From Burkholderiaceae bacterium (lineage in GTDB: Bacteria > Pseudomonadota > Gammaproteobacteria > Burkholderiales > Burkholderiaceae_C): a stretch of 64,000 nt of DNA. Location: assembly GCA_919902775.1 (NCBI GenBank), contig CAKKRJ010000004.1:62001-126000 (forward strand), read 5' to 3'. Of the stretch, positions 1 to 7,612 are shown piece by piece. Positions within the stretch are counted from its first letter, which is position 1; each line of letters opens with the position of its first letter. The position numbers and the translations under genes are program-made. The notes beneath the pieces were generated by a model. The model searched no databases, was not told the origin of the DNA, and saw nothing but the letters and a program-made list of their open reading frames with translations.

Positions 1-725
1 CGAATGGGACCGTGCGACCAGTCCTCCAAATGCACCCAGGAGAAGTCTTCACTGAACGGCCCATGGACAGCGACGCCTGGAATGTTGTCTTGCATGTCGT
101 CGGCTTTTTCACCCTGGTCCTGATCGAGCAACGTCAATGCCAAGCCATGGAGGGCAAACCGGTCTTCCAATTGCCACCAAGTAGCCGTCCCGGCCAGCGG
201 CTGCAGTGAGACTCGCACCAAGGGCCGTGGCGTGATCACCCAGCTTTGACTGCGCGGCTCTGGTCCATGAAAAATTCTCAACCCATGGCGCTCCACCAGG
301 TCAATACGGCGTGCCAACACCACGGGCCGCTTCTTGTGCCGCCCAATGTCCCACACACCTTCGACGATCTGAGTCGTGGTGGCGTGTGGCGATATGTCCA
401 GTGCGCCGCGCAGCTTGCGGATCAACCACTCGTCGTCCAGCCGCCAACTGCGCTGACTGGCCGGATCCAGCGCAAACGGCCCACAGTCCGGGCACTGCAC
501 CATGAGTCCTTCATCGCTCCTGAAGATCGGACCACGGTACAGACCGCAGAAAGCGCATTCGGCATCCCGGCTGTTGGCGACACCAGCCACCACGGCCTTC
601 GCTTGCTTGAGAAGCTGCAGTGCAGCTTTTTCTTCATCGTGCAGGCTGCTCTCAAAGGATGGATTGCCTCGCACGAACATCAAAGCGGCCAAGCTGATGG
701 CCTGCTGATTGGGTGTCAGATCCAT
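1..725 (-). CDS. Unknown protein with zinc-ribbon-like cysteine pairs (partial)
   Basis: The frame is open from an ATG at 725 to the window edge (241 codons), so the C-terminus is missing. I do not recognise the family. Two pairs, CAFC and CPDC, about 22 residues apart near residues 55-80, look like a small zinc ribbon. The region after them is rich in charged and aromatic residues with no further motif. It starts 7 bases after the stop of the upstream 413-residue gene, with GAGG just before the ATG, so the two are probably one operon. They may share a role linked to the mobile island, but no function can be assigned. The frame was translated by hand and no stop was met. Confidence 0.72.
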   Translation of the reverse strand, partial: MDLTPNQQAISLAALMFVRGNPSFESSLHDEEKAALQLLKQAKAVVAGVANSRDAECAFCGLYRGPIFRSDEGLMVQCPDCGPFALDPASQRSWRLDDEWLIRKLRGALDISPHATTTQIVEGVWDIGRHKKRPVVLARRIDLVERHGLRIFHGPEPRSQSWVITPRPLVRVSLQPLAGTATWWQLEDRFALHGLALTLLDQDQGEKADDMQDNIPGVAVHGPFSEDFSWVHLEDWSHGPI

Positions 726-732
726 TCACGCC

Positions 733-1974
733 TCATTCGAACAAGCTGCTGGCCACGGCCTGAGGCTGTTCCTGCTCCCGGCCGGGTTTGAGCACCTGCT
801 GCGCCTTCAGAATGCCCAGCTGAACCAGGTAACCCTCCAACTGTGCACGCAGCTTCTCATCGAACTTGTGCAGGTTCAGTCGCCCTTTGCTGGTGACCTC
901 CACACTGACCACCTGACAGCGGCTTTTGCCCTGCATCGGCGCCAGGTAAAAGTTGAGCACAGCGGCCTGGATAGTCCAACCGCGTGCGAGCGGATTCTCT
1001 GCGCCGAAGTAGTCGTGCAGGAGGTCTGTCACGCAGCGCTGATCACTGGCCGCACTGGCCGTGCACTCCATCTTGAGTTGCCGGCATTCACTGACCACGG
1101 TCACGCTCTTGACCTGCAGGCCAACGAATCCGTCATCAATCGCCTGTGGGATGTTCAGTCCCAAGCGAAGCGTGGACAGGTTCAGGCGCGGTGCCTGGAT
1201 CCGCTGCGCATCGGCATCCACACCCAGCAGATGCCTGGCAAAAGCCTCACACAGCATAGCGTGGTACTTGGCTCCGCCACGGATGATAGTGCGAGCCACA
1301 CCGGTGGCCTGGGCGTATTCCAGCACCATGTGGATGTTCGGACTGCCCACCCGGCGCTGTAACTGGCTGCCCTCAAACTCCAGTTTGGCCGTGGCCAGGT
1401 CCTTGGCATGGATGGAAATCAGCTGTGTGCCGCGCGCGCGGTCCAATACATTGACCACGCACACCTCACCACACCCCAGCTCTCGTTGGTAGAAGCCTTT
1501 GATGGCATCACCGAATGCGGCGATCGATGCCTCGTCACGATTGATGGTTCGCTTCAGGCCCAGGTCATGCTGCTGGGCTTGCTGGCCATGGTGGTCCAGA
1601 TATTCGATTTCCCCTGCGGCTTCGAACAGCGCCGGGTGGTGGACGTACAGCCAGAAGGCCCGGTGCAGATCACTCTTGCAGGCAATGAGCCCCACCAGTT
1701 CGGCCGGTCGGTCATGGGCAGCCTGGAACATGGCCTGTTTGCCCAGTGGGTGGGCCAGCAGCGTGCAGGCATGCAACCCCGCCACGATGCGGTCTCGCAT
1801 GGCAACCACGGAGTGCGCCTGAATCAGCCCGATCAGGCGTCTTGAAGTCTGGACCGTGTCGCTCCATGCCCAGCCCTCAGGCATGGGCAAAGCGTGGCGC
1901 TCAATGAAGGCTTTGAGGGTGTCGTCGACAGGCAGGCTCAGCAATATGTCGGCGTAAGTTTGGTTTCTGCTCAC
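733..1974 (-). CDS. Unknown 413-residue island protein
   Basis: The start is GTG, with GGAG seven bases upstream. I do not recognise the family. It is a soluble protein with no signal peptide or membrane segment. It has an N-terminal helical region, a central part (residues about 170-260) with mixed helix and strand character, and a C-terminal half with several Cys and Arg residues. It is transcribed leftward, divergently from the recombinase operon, and a LexA-type box lies about 90 bp upstream of its start. The closely spaced zinc-ribbon gene downstream suggests a two-gene unit. A DNA-related role in the element is a guess from context only. Confidence 0.7.
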   Translation of the reverse strand: MSRNQTYADILLSLPVDDTLKAFIERHALPMPEGWAWSDTVQTSRRLIGLIQAHSVVAMRDRIVAGLHACTLLAHPLGKQAMFQAAHDRPAELVGLIACKSDLHRAFWLYVHHPALFEAAGEIEYLDHHGQQAQQHDLGLKRTINRDEASIAAFGDAIKGFYQRELGCGEVCVVNVLDRARGTQLISIHAKDLATAKLEFEGSQLQRRVGSPNIHMVLEYAQATGVARTIIRGGAKYHAMLCEAFARHLLGVDADAQRIQAPRLNLSTLRLGLNIPQAIDDGFVGLQVKSVTVVSECRQLKMECTASAASDQRCVTDLLHDYFGAENPLARGWTIQAAVLNFYLAPMQGKSRCQVVSVEVTSKGRLNLHKFDEKLRAQLEGYLVQLGILKAQQVLKPGREQEQPQAVASSLFE

Positions 1975-2064
1975 GAATGTCTCCTAGTAGTTTTTCGTTG
2001 GGCAATGAGGCGTCTGAACCCCTGGTCCTTCGTCCTGGGGCTTTTGGTGATTTTTGCCGGATTG

Positions 2065-2080
2065 CTGGATAAATATACAG
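2065..2080. promoter_or_regulatory. LexA (SOS)-type operator
   Basis: The sequence CTGGATAAATATACAG has the CTG-N10-CAG form of proteobacterial LexA boxes, with an AT-rich centre. It lies between two divergent transcription units, 91 bp from the GTG of the leftward unknown gene and about 185 bp from the rightward recombinase operon. Control by LexA, and of which side, is inferred. Mobile elements often use SOS signals for excision. Confidence 0.5.
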
Positions 2081-2264
2081 CCTTTTGAAAATCTGTCAAA
2101 ACCATCGCGCCAAGCCGCATGGCTGCTGGGAGGTTTCAGAAAAAGCCAGGATTCATGCGGCGTTGTGCTCTCAAGCGCGTTGATGGCCCTCTAAAACAAC
2201 GACTCGAATTTGGGTGTTTTGGCTACGATTTCCGAGGTCAGATTTGATCAATCAAAGCCCCTCG

Positions 2265-2495
2265 ATGAACCACTTTCAAACCCCAGTCCAAGGCAATCCG
2301 GCCGAGAAAAGTGGGTACCTCTCCCTCGCGCAAATCGCTCACCTGATCGCACAAGCGGTCGTCGATCAACACCAGGCTCTTACGCAGGCAAACAGCAGTT
2401 GGGTATATGCGACTGATCGAGACAAGTTCCTCGACTTACATGCCCACCAGAGCGTCAATGCAAACCCGTCTACACACCTGGAGTCACAGCCTTGA
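2265..2495 (+). CDS. Small unknown protein, first gene of recombinase operon
   Basis: This 76-residue ORF ends in the sequence where the next gene begins (4-base TTGA overlap), which supports it being real. The ATG at 2265 was chosen. An in-frame GTG at 2214 would add 17 residues, and neither start has a strong ribosome site. The protein is hydrophilic, with one likely helix (SLAQIAHLIAQAVVDQHQAL). No domain is recognised. Short genes in this position are common ahead of DUF2924 and recombinase genes, but its function is unknown. Confidence 0.45.
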   Translation: MNHFQTPVQGNPAEKSGYLSLAQIAHLIAQAVVDQHQALTQANSSWVYATDRDKFLDLHAHQSVNANPSTHLESQP

Positions 2496-2962
2496 AAAAC
2501 ACCGCCCCGCCGATGCGCGACATCCTGCGCACCGGCCAAATATCTGAACAACTTCACGCGCTCCCGAACATGAAAATGCCCGAGCTATGGGCCCTGTGGG
2601 ATCAATTTTTTGTGCATCGGCCTGCCCGGCCCAACCGCACGCACATCGAGTCACGCTTGATCTACAAGCTGCAAGAGCAGGCCTATGGCGCCCTGCCCAG
2701 CGGCACCCGCGACATGCTGGCTGACTACGGTGCCCGGTTCTCGAAGATCAAGACTGCTGCCCCATCCACCCGGACCTTGCTTCCGGGCACCACGCTCTTT
2801 CGTGAATTTGATGGCCACAAATACAAGGTCACGGTGCTACCCACTGGTAGCTATGAATTCGACGGCCAGCGGTACAAGAGTTTGTCGGCCATTGCCAAGT
2901 TGATCACCGGCACGCAATGGTCCGGACCGGCCTTCTTTGGCTTGAAAGGCAAGAAGGCATGA
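2492..2962 (+). CDS. DUF2924 family protein
   Basis: This 156-residue protein matches the DUF2924 pattern: an MPELWALWDQFF segment near residues 28-40, an 'RxxLIYKLQEQAYG' helix, and a C-terminal strand-rich part with TRTLLPGT, 'EFDG' and 'YKSLSAIAKLITG'. DUF2924 genes typically sit directly before large serine recombinases in phages and genomic islands; their biochemical role is not known. The TTG start is supported by GGAG eight bases upstream and by the 4-base overlap with the previous gene. Its stop overlaps the recombinase ATG (ATGA), which implies translational coupling. Confidence 0.85.
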   Translation: MKNTAPPMRDILRTGQISEQLHALPNMKMPELWALWDQFFVHRPARPNRTHIESRLIYKLQEQAYGALPSGTRDMLADYGARFSKIKTAAPSTRTLLPGTTLFREFDGHKYKVTVLPTGSYEFDGQRYKSLSAIAKLITGTQWSGPAFFGLKGKKA

Positions 2963-4320
2963 GCGAGACGCAACAAGTTACTCCCAAGCGCTGTGCGGTG
3001 TATTGCCGCGTCTCTTCGGACGAACGGCTAGATCAAGCCTTCAACTCCATCGATGCGCAGCGTGAAGCTGGCGCGGCATTCATCGCCAGTCAGCGCGCCG
3101 AAGGCTGGGAGCAAGTCGAGGACAACTACGAAGACCCAGGGTTCACCGGCGGCAATATGGACCGCCCGGGCCTCAAGCGCCTGTTGCAAGACATCCAGGA
3201 CGGCAAGATCGACATCGTGGTGGTCTACAAGATCGACCGCCTCTCACGCTCACTGGCTGACTTTGCCAAGATGATTCAGCTCTTTGATCGGTACAAGGCC
3301 AGCTTCAGTTCGGTCACCCAGCAGATCAATTCGGCCACGTCCATGGGACGCCTGATGCTCAATGTTCTGCTGTCTTTTGCGCAATTTGAGCGCGAGGTAA
3401 CCGGCGAGCGCATCCGCGACAAATTCGCCGCCTCCAAGCGCAAAGGCATGTGGATGGGCGGACCAGTGCCGATGGGCTACTGCGTGGACAACCGAAAGTT
3501 GGTGGTGGTGCCAGAGGAGGCCCAGGTGGTACGGCAAATCTTTGACTCGTTTGTCGCCACACGTTCGACCACCCTCATGGTCAAACAGCTCGTAGAGCAA
3601 GGCGTCACGAGCAAAAACGGCAAGCCACTGACCAAGCAGGCTCTGTACACCATCCTGCACAACCGCTTATACATCGGCGATATTGGACACAAGGGCGACT
3701 TTTATCCAGGCCAACACGAGGCTCTGATTGACCAGTCGCAATGGGACAGTGTGCAAAAGATCATGGCCCAGAACAGCCGGGACCGGGCTCGCGACACCTT
3801 CGGTCAGAAATGCAGGCACGGCTTCTTGCTGCGCGGGATGATGTTCACTGCCGATGGGGACCTCTACCTGCCGATGGCCACACGCAAGACCAGCGGCAAG
3901 CTTTACCGCTACTACATGGTCAACAAGAACCAAAAAATGGGAGCTGGCACCGTGGAATTTGCCAATCTGCCTGCGGCGGGCATTGAGAAATCCGTGATAG
4001 AGAATGTGCTCGAAGTGCTGCGATCCGGGCAGATGGTCCACAAATGCTGGGAGCAGGTGTGCAGCCTCAACCCCAAGTTGACCGAACCTGAAGCCATGGT
4101 GCTTTTCTTCAAAAACACAGCTGGCATATGGGACCAGTTGGCCACGCAAGCCAAACAGGACATCGTGCGCACGCTGATCAAGCGCATCACCGTTGCCCCG
4201 GAAGGCCTGCATGTGGACTGGCGATTTGAAGCCTGGGGCGCACTGATCGGCCTTCCGCCCAAGAACCTGGCCGGATACGAACAACTGGAATATGACCTGC
4301 GTGAATTGGAGATTGCATGA
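2959..4320 (+). CDS. Large serine recombinase, first island element
   Basis: A 453-residue site-specific recombinase. The N-terminal resolvase domain has the catalytic serine in YCRVSS (Ser19), the 'IDRLSRSLADF' segment and the 'FAQFEREVTGERIRDK' helix. A Recombinase domain (PF07508 type) with 'GYCVDN' and 'ILHNRLYIGDIGHKG' follows. The usual four-cysteine zinc ribbon is absent: only isolated cysteines appear after residue 290. A longer reading from 2917 is possible, but the ATG at 2959 overlaps the DUF2924 stop and follows AGAAGG. The ParB-like gene downstream overlaps its stop. It probably integrates and excises the element carrying the defence genes to its right, or a larger element extending to the left. 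Confidence 0.93.
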   Translation: MSETQQVTPKRCAVYCRVSSDERLDQAFNSIDAQREAGAAFIASQRAEGWEQVEDNYEDPGFTGGNMDRPGLKRLLQDIQDGKIDIVVVYKIDRLSRSLADFAKMIQLFDRYKASFSSVTQQINSATSMGRLMLNVLLSFAQFEREVTGERIRDKFAASKRKGMWMGGPVPMGYCVDNRKLVVVPEEAQVVRQIFDSFVATRSTTLMVKQLVEQGVTSKNGKPLTKQALYTILHNRLYIGDIGHKGDFYPGQHEALIDQSQWDSVQKIMAQNSRDRARDTFGQKCRHGFLLRGMMFTADGDLYLPMATRKTSGKLYRYYMVNKNQKMGAGTVEFANLPAAGIEKSVIENVLEVLRSGQMVHKCWEQVCSLNPKLTEPEAMVLFFKNTAGIWDQLATQAKQDIVRTLIKRITVAPEGLHVDWRFEAWGALIGLPPKNLAGYEQLEYDLRELEIA

Positions 4321-4760
4321 ATAACGCACAGTCGATGGGCAACAGCGTAGCCACCACCTCGAATCACGTGGAGTTCAGCACGTTCATCCCACTGAAGTTC
4401 GTCAAACGCGGTGGGCGCAGCGTTGTTGAGCCCCCGGAAAACGTCGACCAGGTGATCAAAGACCACGCCCAGCTACCGGACACCAAACTGGTTGAAGGGC
4501 TCACAAGGGCCTTTTACTGGCAGCGGCTCATCGACGAGGGCATCGTGCGCAGTGGCGTTGATATTGCACGGCAGGAGGGCCTGGATCAGGCCACAGTCAA
4601 TGAATGCATGCGCTTGACGCTACTGGATCCCAAAATCATCGACAGCATCCTTCAAGGCACCCAGCCCATGGGACTGAACTTGCACTGGTTCACCAAAAAC
4701 ACCATTCCGGCCCTGTGGAGTGAGCAGCATGCAAAGTTCCAGGCCATCGCCGACAACTGA
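4317..4760 (+). CDS. ParB/KorB-like helix-turn-helix protein
   Basis: The 147-residue product contains 'LTRAFYWQRLIDEGIVRSGVDIARQEGLDQATVNECMRLTLL' near residues 60-103. This resembles the helix-turn-helix of ParB/KorB-like proteins that accompany serine recombinases in proteobacterial islands. The ATG overlaps the recombinase stop (ATGA), so the two are coupled. No nuclease or NTPase motif is seen. It probably acts as a DNA-binding accessory or directionality factor; this role is inferred from position and the HTH. Confidence 0.7.
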   Translation: MNNAQSMGNSVATTSNHVEFSTFIPLKFVKRGGRSVVEPPENVDQVIKDHAQLPDTKLVEGLTRAFYWQRLIDEGIVRSGVDIARQEGLDQATVNECMRLTLLDPKIIDSILQGTQPMGLNLHWFTKNTIPALWSEQHAKFQAIADN

Positions 4761-4880
4761 GTGAGCCGGTGACCTGCTCGGTCTGCGGTCGGGTACACGC
4801 ATTGCAGCATGGTATTTACGCGCCAAGCAAATGCACCAGTAGAAACGGCCCCGAGGGGCAGCACATCTGAGCAAGCTAAA

Positions 4881-4988
4881 TCACTTCTTTTTCTTCACAG
4901 CAGCTTTGAAGGCTGCACTCGCGCTGAACTTGGGCACGGTCGCCGCTGCAATATTGAGTTTCTCACCCGTGCGGGCAACACGCTTCCT
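4881..4988 (-). pseudogene. C-terminal remnant of an HU-like DNA-binding protein
   Basis: On the minus strand, 35 codons read RKRVARTGEKLNI, then AAATVPKFSASAAFKAAVKKKK, then TGA. This matches the last third of bacterial HU proteins (the arm, the proline-containing turn and the Lys-rich tail). Upstream of position 4988 the reading loses HU similarity, so the N-terminal dimerisation part is gone. No start codon or ribosome site fits. It is a decayed gene fragment, probably left by a rearrangement in the island. Confidence 0.6.
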
Positions 4989-5317
4989 TTGCCAGGATCG
5001 TAGCGGACATCACGGTATAGCCGACAAGTTTGCAGCGGATGCAGTCATCGACCGTTGCAAGTTGAACTGCAGCCATCGGCCAAAAGCTGACTTCCAAGAG
5101 TCTTCCCATAATCGGACATTGGATGCCCTTTTTGGGGGATGGGTATGCAGTGCTACATTCATTAGTCTGCAGCAGCGTTTGTCGGGCTTTCTAGAGGACG
5201 ACACCAAATAGCAAATGGGAAAAATTGCTTTGATATCAAAAAAATGGGCGTACGGGATCCGCCAAGCCAGACCGATGCTCTCGGTTTTAGGCTGCAGGCT
5301 TGTACGGTCTACATTAG
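4989..5317. other. Region with no recognisable gene
   Basis: About 330 bases lie between the HU remnant and the HEPN-like gene. Short open frames exist on both strands, but none has a ribosome site, a family motif or consistent codon use. An AT-rich stretch near 5208-5245 could hold a promoter for the rightward pair of defence-like genes. I see no repeat or RNA gene. Confidence 0.4.
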
Positions 5318-5327
5318 GTTAGGTCAC

Positions 5328-5849
5328 ATGGAACACCCGGAGCGCGTGCGCCGCGTGGCCCTTCTTTGCTGTCACTGTCTGCGAAACATTGCGTTCTATC
5401 GAGCCGGGTGGCAACATGGGGCGCTGCGCATTTCGCGTCAATTCTGGATTGGCGCAAACGCGAACGCCCTCGACGTTGCGGTCCTCGATTGGTGCAAGCT
5501 CTTTGCCGATCGCAAAAGCAAACATCACTGGAGGCGGGTAGTTGCAGATCACAGCGCATTTTTAAAGGATCTCTACGCCGCCCTTCAAGTGACGGACAAG
5601 GAGTATCGCGCAGTCGTGAGATCCGTTCTCCGTTATCGCAACAAGTTCGTCGCTCACCTTGACGAAGAGCGAGTCATGAACATTCCGAGAATGAGACTCC
5701 TTCGCAAGAGCAGTGCTTTCCTGTACAACCGTTTGCGCTCGGATGCCGTTCAACAATTGCCCCTCGGTGATGCTCCTGCAACTGCCGCACATCATTACGC
5801 GTTTATGTATCGTCAAGCCATTCAGGAGCACGACAGCCATGCAAAATAA
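5328..5849 (+). CDS. HEPN-like (AbiU2-type) protein, putative defence gene
   Basis: The 173-residue, mostly helical protein contains RYRNKFVAHLD around residues 102-112. The arginine-histidine spacing (R104, H110) is that of the Rx4-6H motif of HEPN ribonucleases, and the 'KFVAHLD' ending resembles AbiU2-type proteins. The motif 'LDWCKLFAD' at residues 53-61 is also typical of this helical group. An ATG at 5328 is preferred over a start at 5244 because similarity to the helical family starts there. GTTAGGT lies three bases upstream, like the left border of an integron cassette. An AbiTii gene follows 77 bp downstream. A role in abortive infection is inferred from the motif and neighbour. Confidence 0.55.
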   Translation: MEHPERVRRVALLCCHCLRNIAFYRAGWQHGALRISRQFWIGANANALDVAVLDWCKLFADRKSKHHWRRVVADHSAFLKDLYAALQVTDKEYRAVVRSVLRYRNKFVAHLDEERVMNIPRMRLLRKSSAFLYNRLRSDAVQQLPLGDAPATAAHHYAFMYRQAIQEHDSHAK

Positions 5850-5860
5850 ATGTGTCGTCA

Positions 5861-5886
5861 ACGCGGACGCACTAGTGCGTTCGCGT
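5861..5886. repeat. 26-bp near-perfect palindrome between defence-like genes
   Basis: ACGCGGACGCAC and its partner GTGCGTTCGCGT form one inverted repeat with a single mismatched pair and no loop beyond the central ACTAGT. It lies 11 bp after the HEPN-like gene. No T-run follows, so it is not an ordinary terminator. It may be the folded core of a degenerate attC site, or a regulatory site for the AbiTii gene. Confidence 0.5.
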
Positions 5887-5926
5887 GCATTGCGAGTTTC
5901 TGTTCTGCTCAAACATTAGGCCTCAG

Positions 5927-6850
5927 ATGTCACTTATTCACGACATACAAGCCGCTTCAATCGCCCAGAATTCGGATATCCCGACCATGCTCCGCATGTG
6001 CAAACTCTTGGCGGCGAGAATCTCGCATCAAGAGTTCGCACACTGGGTGGATCTCGAACTCAATGGCTACCCCACAGTCGATGAACTGCCGGACTATCGC
6101 GTTGTGCGGGCGGACTCTTACGGCACTTTCGTAGGCGCATTTCAGCAGGCCGGCAAGTTGCAAATTCCCGTTTCGGTTCTACCCAAGGAGATTCAGGAGC
6201 AATACCAAAACGCTTACATGGGCAACAGTATCAGTGCATATACTGCATTGATAGAGGGAGGGAAGTCCGGCAGCGTCCAGGAGCCTTGGCCAGTTGCGCT
6301 AGCGATCCACCATGCATCCAAGCTCACACCGCATATGCAGTGCATTGCGGCATGGAAAGAGATACCGATCGGGGCGGTCGTTCGTTTGATGGACTCTGTG
6401 AAGACAAGAGTTCTTGGCTTTGCAATCGATCTTGAGCGAGAGGCCCCGAACGCAGGTGAACTCCCAATCGGAAGCCAGCCCCCATTAAGTCCCGAGAAAA
6501 TGACTCAGATCTTCAACACAAACATCACAGGCAACGTTGGCAATATCGCCAACGCTAGTTCAGGGTTCATACAGTCCTCGACAGTAGTTGTTCGTCAGGG
6601 CGAATGGCAGTCACTCCAAGCCCGACTGTTCGAACTAGGTCTCACTGAATCGGACACATTGGGACTAAAGGAAGACTTGGAACGTGCACTTGCCGCGTCC
6701 AGCGATGAGGAACGAAAGACGACCGCTGGCACATGGATTGGGCGCCTTGCTGGCAAAGCTGCATCCGGCGCTACTGGCGTTGGCATTGAGGTGGCCGCCA
6801 CGGCAGTGGCCAAAGCTGTTGCCGCTTACTTTGGCCTTGCTGGCGCCTAA
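5927..6850 (+). CDS. AbiTii-domain protein, putative abortive-infection factor
   Basis: The N-terminal 110 residues fit the AbiTii domain: SLIHDIQAASI at residues 2-12, a 'LLAARISHQEFAHWV' helix, the signature 'LELNGYP' at 43-49, and 'PDYRVV' at 55-60. The middle (about residues 185-215) is an Asn/Gly-rich 'NTNITGNVGNIANASSG' linker. The C-terminus is an Ala/Gly-rich helix that may touch membranes or oligomerise. AbiTii proteins are linked to phage-triggered abortive infection. The ATG at 5927 starts the domain; an in-frame ATG 42 bases upstream is not needed. ATTAGGC lies five bases upstream and an attC-like sequence covers the stop. Confidence 0.75.
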   Translation: MSLIHDIQAASIAQNSDIPTMLRMCKLLAARISHQEFAHWVDLELNGYPTVDELPDYRVVRADSYGTFVGAFQQAGKLQIPVSVLPKEIQEQYQNAYMGNSISAYTALIEGGKSGSVQEPWPVALAIHHASKLTPHMQCIAAWKEIPIGAVVRLMDSVKTRVLGFAIDLEREAPNAGELPIGSQPPLSPEKMTQIFNTNITGNVGNIANASSGFIQSSTVVVRQGEWQSLQARLFELGLTESDTLGLKEDLERALAASSDEERKTTAGTWIGRLAGKAASGATGVGIEVAATAVAKAVAAYFGLAGA

Positions 6851-6908
6851 CCCCTCCTGCGAGGTCGGACCGACGGCAAGGCGACCCACCTCGCCTCGCA
6901 CGTTGAAC
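6845..6908. repeat. attC-like sequence of an integron cassette
   Basis: A GCCTAAC box (fits RYYYAAC) overlaps the AbiTii stop codon. A GTTGAAC box (fits GTTRRRY) ends 64 bp later. Between them TGCGAGG is complementary to CCTCGCA, so the strand could fold as attC sites do. The start 'GCCTAACCCCTCC' resembles attC sites of chromosomal integrons. The outer boxes pair poorly, so this is a degenerate site or a coincidence. Confidence 0.4.
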
Positions 6909-7066
6909 GTCTGCCCTCAATCGTGCCCACCGACCGCTTTGGGGCCGGTTGTTTGAATTGAGCTTAAGTTGGCAAACGACCGCTCGCAGCCTAAACACGC
7001 CTGTTCGGGCTCTGCCGTCCTAAATCAGCGATGAATTTTGTACCCTAGTCATTTACGGTACGCAAA
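6909..7066. other. Non-coding spacer
   Basis: No ORF, RNA or motif is recognised between the attC-like sequence and the first 226-bp repeat. It contains GGGGCCGG and TTGAATTGAGC stretches but no clear promoter. Confidence 0.4.
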
Positions 7067-7292
7067 ATTCACATCAAACTCCCTAGTCCGAACCCGCATG
7101 AATCCTGGGTCGCGCCCTTGGATACGACCAAGAGAAAACAGAGAAAGAGAGAGATTTCTGGGCAAAAAATGGCCCACTCCCGATTTCCTGGCCATTCACG
7201 GCCAAGAGGTTTTTTCAAGAATGGCGCAATTACAGGGCCACAGCAGGATGCATGAACGGTATGGAGAACAGTTCACGGGTGATAAATGGTAG
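7067..7292. repeat. Diverged 226-bp direct repeat, copy 1 (element end)
   Basis: This stretch aligns over its whole length with 11904-12129. Shared blocks include ATTCACATCAAACT, ACCCGCATGAATCCT, GACCAAGAGAAAAC, CACGGCCAAGAG and the last twelve bases GATAAATGGTAG. The other copy ends inside the 3' end of tRNA-Ile, where the shared 12-mer covers the CCA end. Here the 12-mer is followed by unrelated sequence. This is what two related elements integrated in tandem at one tRNA would leave. No protein is convincingly conserved in either copy. Confidence 0.7.
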
Positions 7293-7440
7293 AAAAGTTA
7301 ATCATGAACAGAACCAAGTGATTGGTCCCGGGCACCAGCCTCTATTTCGACTCAATAGTGCGAGGTAGTGAATCAGCGGCAAAAAACACTTGATTGAGCC
7401 AGGGGTCAATCTAGGGTTGCATCGCCCCATCGGCGCTGCC

Positions 7441-7524
7441 AGCTTGCGGCCACGTTCTGGCCCTTGCGAGCTTGCGGCCACGTTCTGGCCCTTGCGAGCT
7501 TGCGGCCACGTTCTGGCCCTTGCG
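7441..7524. repeat. Three exact tandem copies of a 28-bp unit
   Basis: The unit AGCTTGCGGCCACGTTCTGG plus CCCTTGCG is repeated three times without a mismatch, ending 88 bp before the prlF start. There are no spacers, so it is not a CRISPR array. Each unit holds GGCCA and TGGCC, which allows fold-back pairing. It may be replication slippage or a regulatory array for the toxin-antitoxin operon. Confidence 0.9.
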
Positions 7525-7567
7525 AGCTGACGGGCTTCGGCTGGTCGGCATTAAGGGACTTGACATG

Positions 7568-7585
7568 GTAAGGTTTATTCCTTAC
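7568..7585. promoter_or_regulatory. Inverted repeat, likely PrlF-YhaV operator
   Basis: GTAAGG and CCTTAC flank a 6-bp TTTATT centre, 28 bp before the prlF ATG. Antitoxins of the AbrB fold bind such short palindromes to repress their own operon. Autoregulation is inferred. Confidence 0.5.
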
Positions 7586-7612
7586 TATGCGTGCTGCATT
7601 AGGAGAATTGCT

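Noticed and set aside
246..791. Plus-strand open frames at the left end
   Set aside because: They lie opposite the zinc-ribbon gene and show no family motif or ribosome site.
7038..7292. Plus-strand open frame across repeat copy 1
   Set aside because: The matching frame in copy 2 is broken by stops, so conservation is not of a protein.
7441..7524. Possible short CRISPR array
   Set aside because: The three 28-bp units are joined directly with no spacers, and no cas genes are present.
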